DNA from: Symsagittifera roscoffensis
Taxonomy: Eukaryota; Xenacoelomorpha; Acoela; Convolutidae
Assembly: GCF_963678635.1 (NCBI RefSeq)
Contig: NC_087066.1
Coordinates: forward strand, 53,090,312 to 53,154,311
Reading direction: 5' to 3'
DNA length: 64,000 nucleotides
Positions within the stretch are counted from its first letter, which is position 1. Each line of letters begins with the position of its first letter. A program made the position numbers and the translations under genes. Of the stretch, positions 20,406-30,898 are shown one piece after another. The notes below the pieces were generated by a model. That model searched no databases. It was not told where the DNA came from and saw only the letters and a list, made by a program, of their open reading frames with translations.

Positions 20406-20595
20406 ACTTTCCCACTCGACTGCTCACCTCTTCCAGTCCAGTCTCCTATTGGTTCAGCTCAAGTGCTCCTGAACCACTTTCCCACTCGGCTGGTCACCTC
20501 TTCCAGTCAAGTCTCCTATTGGTTCAGCTCAAGTGCTCCTGAACCACTTTCCCACTCGGCTGGTCACCTCTTCCAGTCAAGTCTCCTTGTTGTCC
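20406..20595. repeat. 70-bp tandem repeat, about 2.7 copies
   Basis: Units start at 20406, 20476 and 20546 with actttcccactcg; the second and third are identical over nearly the whole unit. The third breaks off after gtctcctt. Confidence 0.95.
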
Positions 20596-21194
20596 AGCTA
20601 AGTTCCAAGCTATCTGAAAACCCTTGACAACGCCCCACACTCGGGCACTTTATTGAGGTTACTGGGTTAAATTGCTAGGTTGATCGAAACGATCGAACTT
20701 GTAAAACAGTATGGGTATACTTTTTAATTAATATAAAGGTTTGATCCAACTAATCAGGTGTCAAAGTCACTGTCTTTTTTCGTTTTATGGTTTTTGTTCC
20801 TTTTTCTATTCTTTTCTGGTTTTTGTTTTGCTTTTTGTCTTTTTGATCGTGTTTTTGTCCCCCTAGTTGCCACCTTTTACTCGGTTAGCTAAGCCTCGTT
20901 CGGAGAGCGTACCAGGAAGTTTTCTCGAGTTTTCCAAAAAAGCTTTCACGGTACAACCGGAAGGTTTGCACGTTCCTGCCGAACCGTACCACCGGTACTC
21001 TAGAAAGGGCATGCAGCCCGAAGCTGTCTCAAGTGGGTTCGACTCCGTAGTCTTGATGTCGTAAACACCCAGGAGCGCCATAAAAACACTATGTAACATT
21101 CGTCTATTGTAGTCACACATGAGGCTTAAGAAAAATAGGCCCTATAACCATTGGCTCAAGAGTCAGGGACACTATCTCTTGTGTTTTTTTACCT

Positions 21195-21211
21195 CAAATC
21201 AGTCGGAGCCA
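21195..21211 (-). promoter_or_regulatory. possible tRNA primer binding site, offset from the LTR
   Basis: On the minus strand TGGCTCCGACTGATTTG begins 12 nt after the 5' LTR end. The leading TGG fits pairing with a tRNA CCA end. The gap is larger than the usual 0-3 nt and I could not assign the tRNA, so this is tentative. Confidence 0.4.
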
Positions 21212-21223
21212 ATTCGGTTTGCT

Positions 21224-21996
21224 TGTGACATGAGACTACGACCCGTTACAGCTTAAAGGCTACTACCAAAAAATCCCCCCCCACTCTAGAAATAAGAACG
21301 TCCCCATACTTAGGTCTCTAGATACCCAAAATACATGAACGCCGTTAAAAACCGGGTCGGAACAATCCGTTAAGTTAGTTTTTATTAGACAGTGGAACTT
21401 TGATCCATTTCAGATGGATCAACCTAAAACTCGCCTTACCTCAACATAACAATCATAAAACACACTCTAGAAATTTAAATTGGGTACTCACATCGTAGCA
21501 CGCTCAAGAACTGGGAGTAATTAAGTTAGTTAACAACTCGAGAATTAAATAATGTTACTAAATGAGTTTAATGTTTGTTAGTTTCAATAACAGGAACAAG
21601 TTTGAACTCTGGAGTATAGTTTCTCGTGAACCATTGGGACACTCAAGCTGTCCACCTTTCCATCGAAGGTTCACTCTAGTCCAGTTTGAATGATAATCCA
21701 GTCGAGCAATAATAGTCCAATTCTCGGGAATACGCTTCCTTCTGTTTCAGATAGGACAGCTCTACTCTAGTTTTATTGTGACGGAAATTGCGAATGGCAA
21801 TTTCCTACTGCTTTATCTGGCAACTTTCCCGCGATTGTTACTCGATCGTTCTGATTTCTCTTTTCCGGTTTTCAGTTATCGCGAGAGAATCGTGCATGAC
21901 GCTCCATTCGAATTTTTGAAAAATCAAATTTCACTCCAAAATTAAGCGTTCTTGTTTTCCTCAAGGTCAAACTTCCAAATATGACCGACTGGCACA
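21224..21996 (-). repeat. 5' LTR of the 16.9-kb element
   Basis: A 773-bp repeat, about 99% identical by eye to 5094-5866. The few differences include two single-base length changes and one 2-bp indel. In the element's orientation this is the 5' LTR, where the promoter would be; no core promoter element was assigned. Confidence 0.92.
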
Positions 21997-23374
21997 GACC
22001 TCCTAGCTTTAATTCTGCCAAAATTTTTACGCTATATTTGTGTTATGATATTATTTTATTTGAACGAGAGCAAGTTGCTTGTAATGGGTACTAGAATTTT
22101 CCCGTAAACAACTTTTCTTACATTTTTGCACGTAGAAGTTACAGCGCTAACAGCACGTATTTCTTACAACGTACAAGCTGATAGGCTCAAATTCAAATAA
22201 TGCTACTTCTTTGATCATTTTGGTGGGAAATAGTTTTATAATTTATTGAATAAATGTTGATCTTTCGGAATAGTTGTTTTCGTCCTAATTTTTGTGCGCT
22301 GATTTTCCATTTTTTCCCTTAAGCCTTGTATATTATGTGGTACGCTTTCCCAGTAATTTCATTCCAATGCTTTGTTTTTTTTTTCATGCAAACAGTTTTG
22401 CTATAATTGAAAGTTCTTCTGTTGTTAGTAAGTTTACCAACTCTGTTTTTGAATAATCTTATTCATTTTTTTCGATTAAACGGCGTCACTTTGTAATGTC
22501 GTCTTAGTCAACTTATATTGCATAGACTCGGGGGATTTTTCAATGCTTTTCCGAGTTTTACGTTGTGAAAGTTTCAAGTTTTAATTTTTTTTATGACTAG
22601 CTTCGGTTTCGGCTCTATGATGGTCGGCCCAATTTTTGCTGCCATAGTTGCCACTCGGCCATTGATTTTCAATGCTTATAAGGTCTGTTTATGAACATCA
22701 TCCGAGACAAAGGTAAGAACTTTTCAAGATCTTGTTATTCAGACTTAATTCATGTTTTTTTTTCGTTTAATTGGAAAAAAAATCGATGCACTTTACAATA
22801 TCGTCTTTAGTCCTTGTAGTTATCCAGATATGACATTTGTTGTGATTTTTAGTTGATCGAGATACGACATTTTTGTGATTTTTCTGAAGTTTATCAGAAA
22901 ACTCAACTCAGAAAAGGAATTTTTTAAATTTGAAATTCCCAAACCTTTAGTGGGGTGCTGTCTGGGTACTCATAGGAGTTGCAAATCTTGCCTCCAAATT
23001 TGACTGCTCAAATCCTGAAGTTTTTCGAGATATGAGGTTTTTTATGTTTTGTTCGAAATTTTCAGTTAACTTAGATTTAGAAAAATTCACTAAATTTAGA
23101 TATCCCAACCCTGTAATTGGGTGCTGCCTGGGTACTCCCAGGAGTTGTAAATCTGGCCTCCAAAAATGACTACCCAATTATTTGGACTTTTCGAGATTTG
23201 ACATTTTTGAGATTTGACGGAAAATAGGTATTAAAAAATGTATAAACTATGAAATTACCAACCATGTAATTGGGTGATGTCATAGTGCACTAAAAGCCTG
23301 CAGATCTGGTTAATATATGCGGTTTTTCATGAGATGTGAAAAATTCGAAGCACCAGAGGTGCATTAAACGCTAG
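21997..23374 (+). mobile_element. Helitron-like element H1, 3' part
   Basis: The segment starts at the LTR junction and ends with the structure expected of a Helitron 3' end: stem GCACC/GGTGC (23350-23362, loop AGA), then ATTAAACG, then CTAG (23371-23374), followed by T. The last 430 bp carry the roughly 157-bp units also found in H2 and H3, marked by aaccctgtaattgggtgctg at about 22944, 23103 and 23258. The first 1.1 kb repeats 1098-1157 plus 4055-5093. No Rep/helicase ORF is present, so it is non-autonomous. Confidence 0.7.
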
Positions 23375-24309
23375 TTATATTTTTAAATGCAGGCTTCACT
23401 ATCTCGCATTGTTTAAGCTTTTTCAATGTATTATTTTTGCATGTTTAACAAAAGAATTTTTTCACGTGCTATAACGTATAATGCAATGGTTAAATTTCTA
23501 GAAAACTTAATTTTTTTCAAATGTTAAAAATTCGGAATTCTCAGCCCTGTGTTTGGGGGCTGTGATGGTACTCTCAAGATTTGCGAATCTTGCCTCATAA
23601 TTTGACTGCTTGAAGTCTTGTAGTTTTCGAGATATCGAGATATGACGTTTTTTGTGACTTTTTTTGAAAAAGTTTTCAGAAAAATTAAATAAATTTTTTC
23701 TCTAAATTTAAATTTCACAACCCTGTAGTTGGGGGCTGTCATGGTACTCTTAAGATCTCATGAAATGCGAATCTTTCTTCCAACCGTGACTGCTCCAGAT
23801 TTTGTAGTTTTTCAGGTTTGACGTTTTTTTTTTTCAAAAAATGTTCAGAAAACTCAAATTCAGTTTTTTTTTTAATTTGAAGTTCCTAACACCCTGTAGT
23901 TGGCGGCTGTCAGAGTAATCTCAGGGATTGCGAATCATGCCTCCACTTTTGGTTGCTCAAATGTTTTGATTTTTATCGAAGTGACGTTTTTTTTATGGTT
24001 TTTTCAAAAAAATTTTTTTAGAAAACTTAATTTTGAAGTGTCTCAAAATTTGAAATTTCCCAACGCTGTAGTTCGGTACTGTAAGAGCTCTCTCAGGAGT
24101 TGCAAATCTTGCGTCCAAATGCGACTGCCCAATTGGTTTTAGATTCCGAGATGTGATGTTTCTTTTAGATTCCGAGATGTGTGAAAAATTTTGAATTAGA
24201 ACTCGGTGCTGTCAGAGTACAATCAAAGGATCCAAATTTCATTTCCAACATTTACGGTTTTTTATGAGTTGTTAACAATTCGAAGCACCGGAGGTGCGTT
24301 ACACGCTGG
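23375..24309 (+). mobile_element. Helitron-like element H2, head-to-tail behind H1
   Basis: It begins directly after the CTAG of H1 with ttatatttttaaatgcaggcttcac, which matches the H3 start but lacks its first few bases including the TC end. It contains four to five units of about 170 bp (about 23545, 23715, 23888, 24058, 24200). It ends with stem GCACC/GGTGC (24285-24297), GTTACACG and CTGG (24306-24309), followed by T; CTGG fits the CTRR rule. The end lies 125 bp before the BRIP1 start codon. Confidence 0.7.
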
Positions 24310-24433
24310 TTCAATTTATTCGGAACCTTCTGTGCCATTTGCGCAGCAACAGGTTATCCTTGGTTATTTTTTGTTTTTTAGAAGGCTTAATAATTTCTGT
24401 TTCTTTGAAATTGAATGATTTGGAAGCGCCAAA

Positions 24434-27400
24434 ATGAAAGAGTACACTATACGTGGCGTCTCACTAGCATTTCCTTACAATGCTTATCCATCTCAATTAT
24501 CTATGATGAACAAAATTATATCGGGCCTTGTTGATGCGAACAATTGTCTCTTGGAGAGCCCTACTGGATCTGGTAAAAGCTTAGCCCTGCTTTGCAGCTG
24601 CTTGGCATGGCAAGAGAAAAGCAGAAAAGCGTTTCTGAAATATAGAGAATCTCTGGATGATTCGAACGATTTGTCAGATATAACCATAAACGGAAAAACT
24701 GTGAAAAAATCATCGCGGGCGACGAGTAATGGAAGCTACGGGAAAAGTCTTCCAAAGCAAGTTGCTGTTGAGAAGCCGCCTGTGATTTTCTACTGTACCA
24801 GAACCCACAAACAAATTAAACAGATTATTTCTGAAATGAGAAAGTTAGTAGATTGCAGTAATGTAAAAATGACAGTACTATCCAGCAGAGAACATTCTTG
24901 CATATATGAAGATGAAAACGGTGATTACGAAGGATTGAGTAAAAATGAGCGGTGCAAAAAACTTTTAGATTCGAAAGAACCGGGAGAGTGCGGGTATTAC
25001 TTGGGTTTGCAAAAAGTAATTAGAGACCCTTACAAAAAAGGAAATAGTGAAAGAATTAATGTGGAAAATACACCATGGGATATTGAGGATCTGATTGATC
25101 ATGGCAAAAAGAAACGCGTATGCCCGTATTTTTTGAGCAGAGAACTTCAAAAAACATGTGAAATTATTTTCTGTCCTTATAATTACGTGATTGATCCCCG
25201 CATCCGTTCTTCGATGGACGTACAGTTAGAAAACAGCGTAGTGATTCTTGATGAAGCCCATAATATTGAGGACGTTGCTAGGTCAGCCGGAAGCTTAACG
25301 ACTACGCAAGATGATTTGAATTTTACGAAGGAAGAGTTAGAAACTATTCTTGGCAATGAAAAGAAAGTGGATCCAGAAGCTTTCCAACACTATGAGAACG
25401 TCAACAAACTGATTTTACCGTTTTGTAGTTATGTGATGGGTAACGCAGATAGCTTAGCTTGTGATCAGTTTGCGGAAACAAACAAATTAGTCGCTGGCGA
25501 CGAGTTTATAAGCATTCTGAAAAGTCAGTACAAGTTTACGCAAGAAGAGTTCGAGTGTATATCTAGTTCAGTAGTTGCACTAGCTGAATACGAGAAAGAG
25601 CTGATGAATAACTCGAACTCGTTTCTTTCAACTACACATGGCGCCTTAAATAGATCAACTGTTTCAAAGAAGTCATTGAAGCTGTCCTCAGATTCCTGGT
25701 CACTGATTGAGAATCTCATGCTGTGTTTAAGATTCATGTACCAATCCTCTTCCGACTTCAAGATTGTGCTAATTAAAAAATACGACAAATTCAGACCTTC
25801 TAGAATTGAAAAGAGACAAGCAACGACAGCAAAGCCTGTCGGTCTTTGGTACTCGAAAACGAAGAGAGGAAAGCGCGAAAACGGAATCAGTCACCCGACG
25901 TCGGATTTCTATGAAGTGCAATTCCATATTTGGTGCATGAATCCATCGACTGTGTTTGGTGACATTGTTGGCAAAACGAGATGCATTATTCTAGCATCAG
26001 GAACACTGTCACCTATGGACTCGTTTGCAAGTGAACTTGGTTGTAGTTTTCCAGTTGTACTGGAAGCACCCCATGTAATAAAGAGATCACAAGTATATGT
26101 AAGTGCTCTGTGTCAAGGATTCAGTTCAGAAGTTCCGATAAGAGCAACATACCAGAACACTCAAACCCTGGCATTTCAAGATGAAGTTGGAATTATTATC
26201 CTTGAGATCTGCAAAGTAATTCCACACGGAGTTCTGTTTTTTCTTCCGTCATACAAATTGTTGACTCTGTTGATGAATCGGTGGTCAGCTACAGGAATGC
26301 TAACGAAGATGAACGAAGTCAAATCTGTTTTCCAAGAACCACAAAAAGGCGGAAGCTCTGAGCTGAATAGAGTTGTTTCTCAATTTCACGAGTGTATTGA
26401 AAGCTCGACCACTCATAACTGCGGAGGAGCTTTATTGATTGCTGTTTGCAGAGGGAAAATTTCAGAAGGAATTGATTTTGCAGACAAAGAAGCTCGTGCT
26501 GTGATTACCCTAGGCATACCTTATCCCAATTTCAAAGACTTGCAAGTGGAACAGAAGCGTGGCTTCAATGACCAGTACTGTGCGTCTCGCAAGTTGTTGA
26601 CGGGAAGTGACTGGTACGAAATCCAGGCTTTTAGAGCTCTTAATCAGGCACTTGGGCGATGTATTAGGCATCGAAACGACTGGGGAGCAGTTATTCTGTT
26701 AGATGAGCGATTCGTTAGTCCCTCGACGTCGCAAAGACATGTGAAAAGTCTCCCAAAATGGATCAGAGGATTCATGCTACAGCCGCAGGGCTTAAGAGAT
26801 ACGCTTAAATCTTTGGAGAACTTTGTGGCCAATCAGCCTGCTGTTAAAATGGAAGAAACGAGCGCTATTGTTCAAAAACATGATTCAACTGCAACTACGG
26901 ATGTTGAAATGAAAAATCACATGGAGCAAAAGGGAAGTGATTCTAGTTTGAGTCCCGAGGAATGTACAAGTACGATAAATGATGCCAATTTGAACAATAA
27001 TATGAGAAATTACTTCAATTTCAACAAAAACGGTGCTAATCCAGCAACTAATGGTAAACGTAAGAACTCAAATTCAAACGCATTAATAACATCTACACCT
27101 TTTAATGTCAAAAACAGTAAGCGGTCCTCGAGTTTGAACTGCGATCACGAGATCCTGAAATCGGTAAACGAGTCACCTATGAAGCACAATGACAGTAGCG
27201 ATGACGATATTGTTGTAATTAACGAAAGCCCAGTAATCGAAAACGAGATAGAAATTGTCCCGTTCAAATACCCAAATTCAGCGACTTCACAGGAAGATCC
27301 GATTTTTGAGCAACACGAAAAAGGAGATTTTGTTCATGACGATAGCGATATGCTTTTCGATGAATCGATGGATGCTTCTGGGATTAAATCGATATCACCG

Positions 27401-27805
27401 ATAAAATCAAACTCGCCCCTTTATTGCAATCAATGTAAACACCAGCTCGAAACCGAAGAAGTTTCTAAATTATGCAAATTACTTGACTCCAGTGAGGTAA
27501 TGAGTTTTCTTCTAAAACTTCTGAAAGTCGATTTGTATCGCAAAGTTTTTGGCAGTGACCAATCAGAAGTTTATTGCGCCTTTGAAAGTTCTATGAAATC
27601 GTTTTCTTCTCACTATGAGTTAATTTCCAGTCAATCGAGAGACGTCAATCTTAATTGCTTTTATGATGCTGATTTAGATGTTGCTTGGCAATATTTATCT
27701 TGCCCTAAAACTAATAAACGAAGCAGAGAAGTTTGTGGAATAATAATTGTTAAACAAAATGCAGAAATAAGATTACCCTCTGTGATACTTTGCGTTGTGA
27801 GGTAG
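24434..27805 (+). CDS. BRIP1: FANCJ/BRIP1-type DNA helicase (XPD family, iron-sulphur)
   Basis: A single open frame of 1,123 codons. It is a 5'-to-3' superfamily 2 helicase of the Fanconi anaemia/interstrand crosslink and G-quadruplex pathway, acting in the nucleus. The N-terminus (EYTIRGVSLAFPYNAYPSQ) is the Q-motif region typical of FANCJ. Walker A is ESPTGSGKS at residues 41-49. Four Fe-S cysteines are seen at C156, C174, C186 and C230. The Walker B box VVILDEAHNIED has DEAH at 273-276. C-terminal helicase motifs are GKISEGIDFADKEARAVI and QALGRCIRHRNDWGAVILLDERF. From about residue 790 the sequence is acidic and Ser/Asn-rich, followed by CNQC and a helical C-terminal region I do not recognise. 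Human BRIP1 is somewhat longer and multi-exonic. No intron breaks this ORF. The start codon is chosen from the conserved N-terminus. Confidence 0.95.
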   Translation: MKEYTIRGVSLAFPYNAYPSQLSMMNKIISGLVDANNCLLESPTGSGKSLALLCSCLAWQEKSRKAFLKYRESLDDSNDLSDITINGKTVKKSSRATSNGSYGKSLPKQVAVEKPPVIFYCTRTHKQIKQIISEMRKLVDCSNVKMTVLSSREHSCIYEDENGDYEGLSKNERCKKLLDSKEPGECGYYLGLQKVIRDPYKKGNSERINVENTPWDIEDLIDHGKKKRVCPYFLSRELQKTCEIIFCPYNYVIDPRIRSSMDVQLENSVVILDEAHNIEDVARSAGSLTTTQDDLNFTKEELETILGNEKKVDPEAFQHYENVNKLILPFCSYVMGNADSLACDQFAETNKLVAGDEFISILKSQYKFTQEEFECISSSVVALAEYEKELMNNSNSFLSTTHGALNRSTVSKKSLKLSSDSWSLIENLMLCLRFMYQSSSDFKIVLIKKYDKFRPSRIEKRQATTAKPVGLWYSKTKRGKRENGISHPTSDFYEVQFHIWCMNPSTVFGDIVGKTRCIILASGTLSPMDSFASELGCSFPVVLEAPHVIKRSQVYVSALCQGFSSEVPIRATYQNTQTLAFQDEVGIIILEICKVIPHGVLFFLPSYKLLTLLMNRWSATGMLTKMNEVKSVFQEPQKGGSSELNRVVSQFHECIESSTTHNCGGALLIAVCRGKISEGIDFADKEARAVITLGIPYPNFKDLQVEQKRGFNDQYCASRKLLTGSDWYEIQAFRALNQALGRCIRHRNDWGAVILLDERFVSPSTSQRHVKSLPKWIRGFMLQPQGLRDTLKSLENFVANQPAVKMEETSAIVQKHDSTATTDVEMKNHMEQKGSDSSLSPEECTSTINDANLNNNMRNYFNFNKNGANPATNGKRKNSNSNALITSTPFNVKNSKRSSSLNCDHEILKSVNESPMKHNDSSDDDIVVINESPVIENEIEIVPFKYPNSATSQEDPIFEQHEKGDFVHDDSDMLFDESMDASGIKSISPIKSNSPLYCNQCKHQLETEEVSKLCKLLDSSEVMSFLLKLLKVDLYRKVFGSDQSEVYCAFESSMKSFSSHYELISSQSRDVNLNCFYDADLDVAWQYLSCPKTNKRSREVCGIIIVKQNAEIRLPSVILCVVR

Positions 27806-29114
27806 AAATTTTGAAACTCTTGTAAATAATTTCAACTTCCGATTTGATTTTGTTTGCTTTTTGCGATTGTGAATTATTGTGTTACATAAAAGTAGATCAG
27901 CTTCTTCAAATTTAGATTTACTATGTACCTTTTTAATCTGTTACCAGCCAATTAGTAAATTTAGGCATTTCAAGCCGAAAGATTTCAAGTAGAATTTTTG
28001 AGTTTCATGATTTTTCATTACCAGTTTTTAGCTTTTTCATAACTTTTGAGCCTCTGATAGATGTTTAGGAATGTTAAAGATTAAAACAGTGTTGAAGGGG
28101 TTTTTCATGTGTATAACTTATGCATTTCAAATCCCTACTAATGCTACTAACGGATGCCATTCCGAACTGGTGCATTGTCATGAATAACGCTTATTATGGA
28201 CTGAACTTGCCTGAATATATGAAAACTAACATTTTACAGATGAAAAGTTACCGTGCAGCGGCTGGTATTTACTTTGTTAGAAATTAAGTGTAATTGAAGG
28301 AAGTGACTTCCGCTAATATATGTCTTGATGATTTTTTTGATTTTTTTTTTGGTTCGCGGTTTAACTTATGATTTCTTTGCGATATCACATCGGAATATAG
28401 AATTTTTTCTGGTTAACAACTAGTTTAGCAATATCAGATGAATCAGCTAGAACTGCTGGTCTGTTGGCAACAGAACAGAATGCCTGTCAGCAGATATGTT
28501 TTGAGCATTTTTGCTTTTTAAATGACCGTTCCAGTAGAATTTTCCTTGTTGGATTTTTTTAGTTTCCTTTTTTTTTCACTTCATTCTTTTTCGACTTAAG
28601 TTGTTTCGACTGATGCATATCTGCTAAGTTGCCTCATATTTCATTGTTTGAATGATCAAATCTTTTAAATTGCATTTGTGCTTACGATAAGGTAGGGGTC
28701 GTAAAACTGATAATTTTTTTGGCTCAACAGTCGTCAACCCAAGTTTTGTCTGCTCTGTATGAGCTTAATGAACTTTTTTTTAACTGGAAAGTGAGTATGT
28801 TTCCTGAAATTTACCCGCATTCCAGACAAGTGTTATGTTTTTCGACTGAGGCTTGCATCCCATTTTCTTGGGTCAGCTGACGTGCCATTTCGTTGCTGTA
28901 TCACAAGTGGTGCGAAGCTCCGCTTTGCATTTTGTTTCAATTTCATTTCTTTTGATAAATGAAATCAAATTCCACTATCGAACAGCAAAAGTAAAAACTT
29001 TGACTTTTTTTCAAAAATGGACTGTAATTTTCTGAATTTCCAGCAGAATAAAACAATTACCATTTGATCCAGTTTTCTCTAAAAGGGGTAAGTTTACTTC
29101 AAATAGGATAAGCT
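27806..29114. other. intergenic region downstream of BRIP1
   Basis: No gene is supported. AT-rich with poly-T tracts. Positions about 28960-29080 belong to the dispersed repeat that also occurs near 33740, 45820, 46140 and 46730 (shared words: ccactatcgaacagcaaaag, gatccagttttct). Confidence 0.6.
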
Positions 29115-29204
29115 TATTGCAATCAATGTAATCATCAGATTGAAACTGAAGCAATTTCTAAATTATGCAAATTTCTTAACTCCACTGAAGTTTTGAGTTA
29201 TTAA
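29115..29204 (+). pseudogene. duplicated fragment of the BRIP1 C-terminal coding region
   Basis: Thirty codons here, starting YCNQCNHQIETE and ending in TAA, align without gaps with codons at 27422-27511 of the helicase gene (YCNQCKHQLETE onward). Nucleotide identity is roughly 80% by eye, and most protein differences are conservative. Sequence on both sides does not align. It is best read as a remnant of a local duplication; an alternative terminal exon is possible but no convincing acceptor precedes it. Confidence 0.75.
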
Positions 29205-29379
29205 ATTTCAACTTATACTGTCATTTTTACCAAATTATCCGAAAGTAATTTTAATCTTCGAACCTCTATTTGTTAATTGATGTCATTAATTGTACCAATG
29301 GAAAGACCAGCCTATTCTGCTAATCTCTTTTCATCTTATTCCACTCCCTATGCTTGGAAAATTTAGACGACTTTTTTTT

Positions 29380-30720
29380 CTATTTTCTCAGACAAGACCC
29401 TGTTGAATCCAAGATTAGGGGTTTGATGAAGAGAATAGGTTGTGGTTATCTTCCCTGCATTGGCGTATACACCGTACTTTTTAGAAAAAACTGTTGAGAA
29501 TTTGAGAAAAGTGCAATGAAGTTTCTACCGTTTTTGGAAACTTTTTCGATGTAAAATTAAGGGTTTAATTGAAAGAAAATATTGCGGGGAACTTCCCTGC
29601 AGAAGCGGCCGGCTCAAGTAAAGAAACCGGTATGGATCTGCGAAAACTCCAATTTTTTGAAAATTTGTTAGGTTTTTAAAGTTTTTTTATTTGTGTAAAA
29701 CGATCCTGGCAATTATATGATGAATGATCCAATCGAAAGAACAGTTTGCTGGAATTTTCACCGTTTAAAGTGATGCTCCTTAATTTTTGTTGGGAAGCTG
29801 ATATATTGGTTTCGCTATGTCCATTTTTGAAAGTAGACCGTTTTTGGAAAATTTTGTTTACTTCTCTCAAAAACTGCTGTGATATCTGAGATGAAAGATT
29901 CATCCGCTAGGTCAATTTGTGTGAATTTTGCCTGAATAAATGATTCACTCTTAATTTGATCAAAGAAACGCTAAGTAAAAGTCCAATTTTTGAAATTTTG
30001 TCGGTGGTTTGGATTTTTTCTCGGGCCGTGCCAAATCTGAGGTGAAGGATTCAATGGAAGTATGTGGTTGTGATAATGGTTTTTTGCATAAGTGGCTACC
30101 CTCTCATAATGGTAGATTGTTTGCTATGGAATTGGGTTTTTGAACGTTTTTGGAAACTTTTTTTTCCATTTTCTCAAAATCCAACTTGTCAACTCTGAGA
30201 TTAAGGGTTGAATTGAAATAAAGGGTTAAATCAAGTTGTGGCAATTATCTCTGCATGACAGGCGCATCTCTAATTTAGGTCCTTAACTGTTTGGTCTGGA
30301 AAAGTTAAAATTTTGACCGTTTTTGGAAGCTTATTCTTTGCTCGGAAAATCTTCTGCAAGTTATGTTCAACGGTTCAAAGAACAGGTTAAGCGAATCCTA
30401 CCTGTAGGAGTGTTTTATCCATAATTTTTGTATACAAAACGTTGTGGTCTGGGTAAAAAAAATAATTTTTGCATTTGACTTATTTTTTTGGACCTATCGT
30501 TTTCTTAATTGACGCTGCCGATTCCGAGATTAAAGGTTCAAGCGGAAAAACAGGTTGAGGGATCTCCCGTGCTCAAGCTAATTAAATCTCGTAAATTTTG
30601 GTACGGAAAACTCTATGGACTTGAGAAATATCCAATTTGTCATTCTGTCCTACTTTAATCAAATTTTCTAAAACGCCCGTACCAAATCTGAGATTTTTTT
30701 CTGCAAAATGCAGTTCAGGA
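29380..30720. repeat. degenerate tandem array, unit about 160 bp
   Basis: A phrase like ccaaatctgagattaagggttcaattgaaag followed by ggttgtggnnatcttccctgca recurs at about 29398, 29555, 29697, 29870, 30020, 30178, 30350, 30515 and 30680, spacing about 142-173 bp. Each unit also has a gaccgtttttggaaa word. The units are old and poorly conserved. No ORF of note. Confidence 0.75.
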
Positions 30721-30898
30721 GCCAAAAACATCAATTTTTGTCACGTTTTATTTCTCTAGGCGAAAACTAACAGTTAGTAGCTATGTTCCATGCATGCTTC
30801 TTGGATACAAATAAACATGTGGAATATTGAGAGTTGCTACTCGAGTGTATTTTCAAATGTATATTATAATTTCAAAGCAGTATACATTTTTTCTTCAG

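Larger units (their letters stand above)
19556..21223 (-). other. leader between minisatellite and 5' LTR
   Basis: No coding pattern is seen. The stretch holds C-rich tracts around 20100-20200 (cccccctt repeated) and the 70-bp tandem repeat at 20406-20595. Plus-strand ORFs here are short and unsupported. Confidence 0.6.
5094..21996 (-). mobile_element. 16.9-kb Ty3/gypsy-type LTR retrotransposon with macro-like domain and extra ORF
   Basis: Two 773-bp direct repeats, each beginning TGTGACATG and ending GGCACA, enclose 15.4 kb of internal DNA. Order on the minus strand: 5' LTR (21996-21224), leader with minisatellites, gag with zinc knuckles, aspartic protease, RT, RNase H, integrase with a C-terminal macro-like domain, ORF3, a purine-rich tract, 3' LTR (5866-5094). 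RT before integrase is the Ty3/gypsy order. The size is far above the 5-8 kb usual for the superfamily. LTRs differ at only about nine places, so the insertion is recent, yet gag, pol and ORF3 all carry stops or frameshifts. No short target duplication is visible; instead more than 1 kb of Helitron-like DNA is present on both sides. Confidence 0.92.

Noticed and set aside
22947-24142. Small ORFs inside the Helitron arrays (about 60-80 codons)
   Set aside because: They follow the satellite unit and the same peptide pieces recur with each unit.
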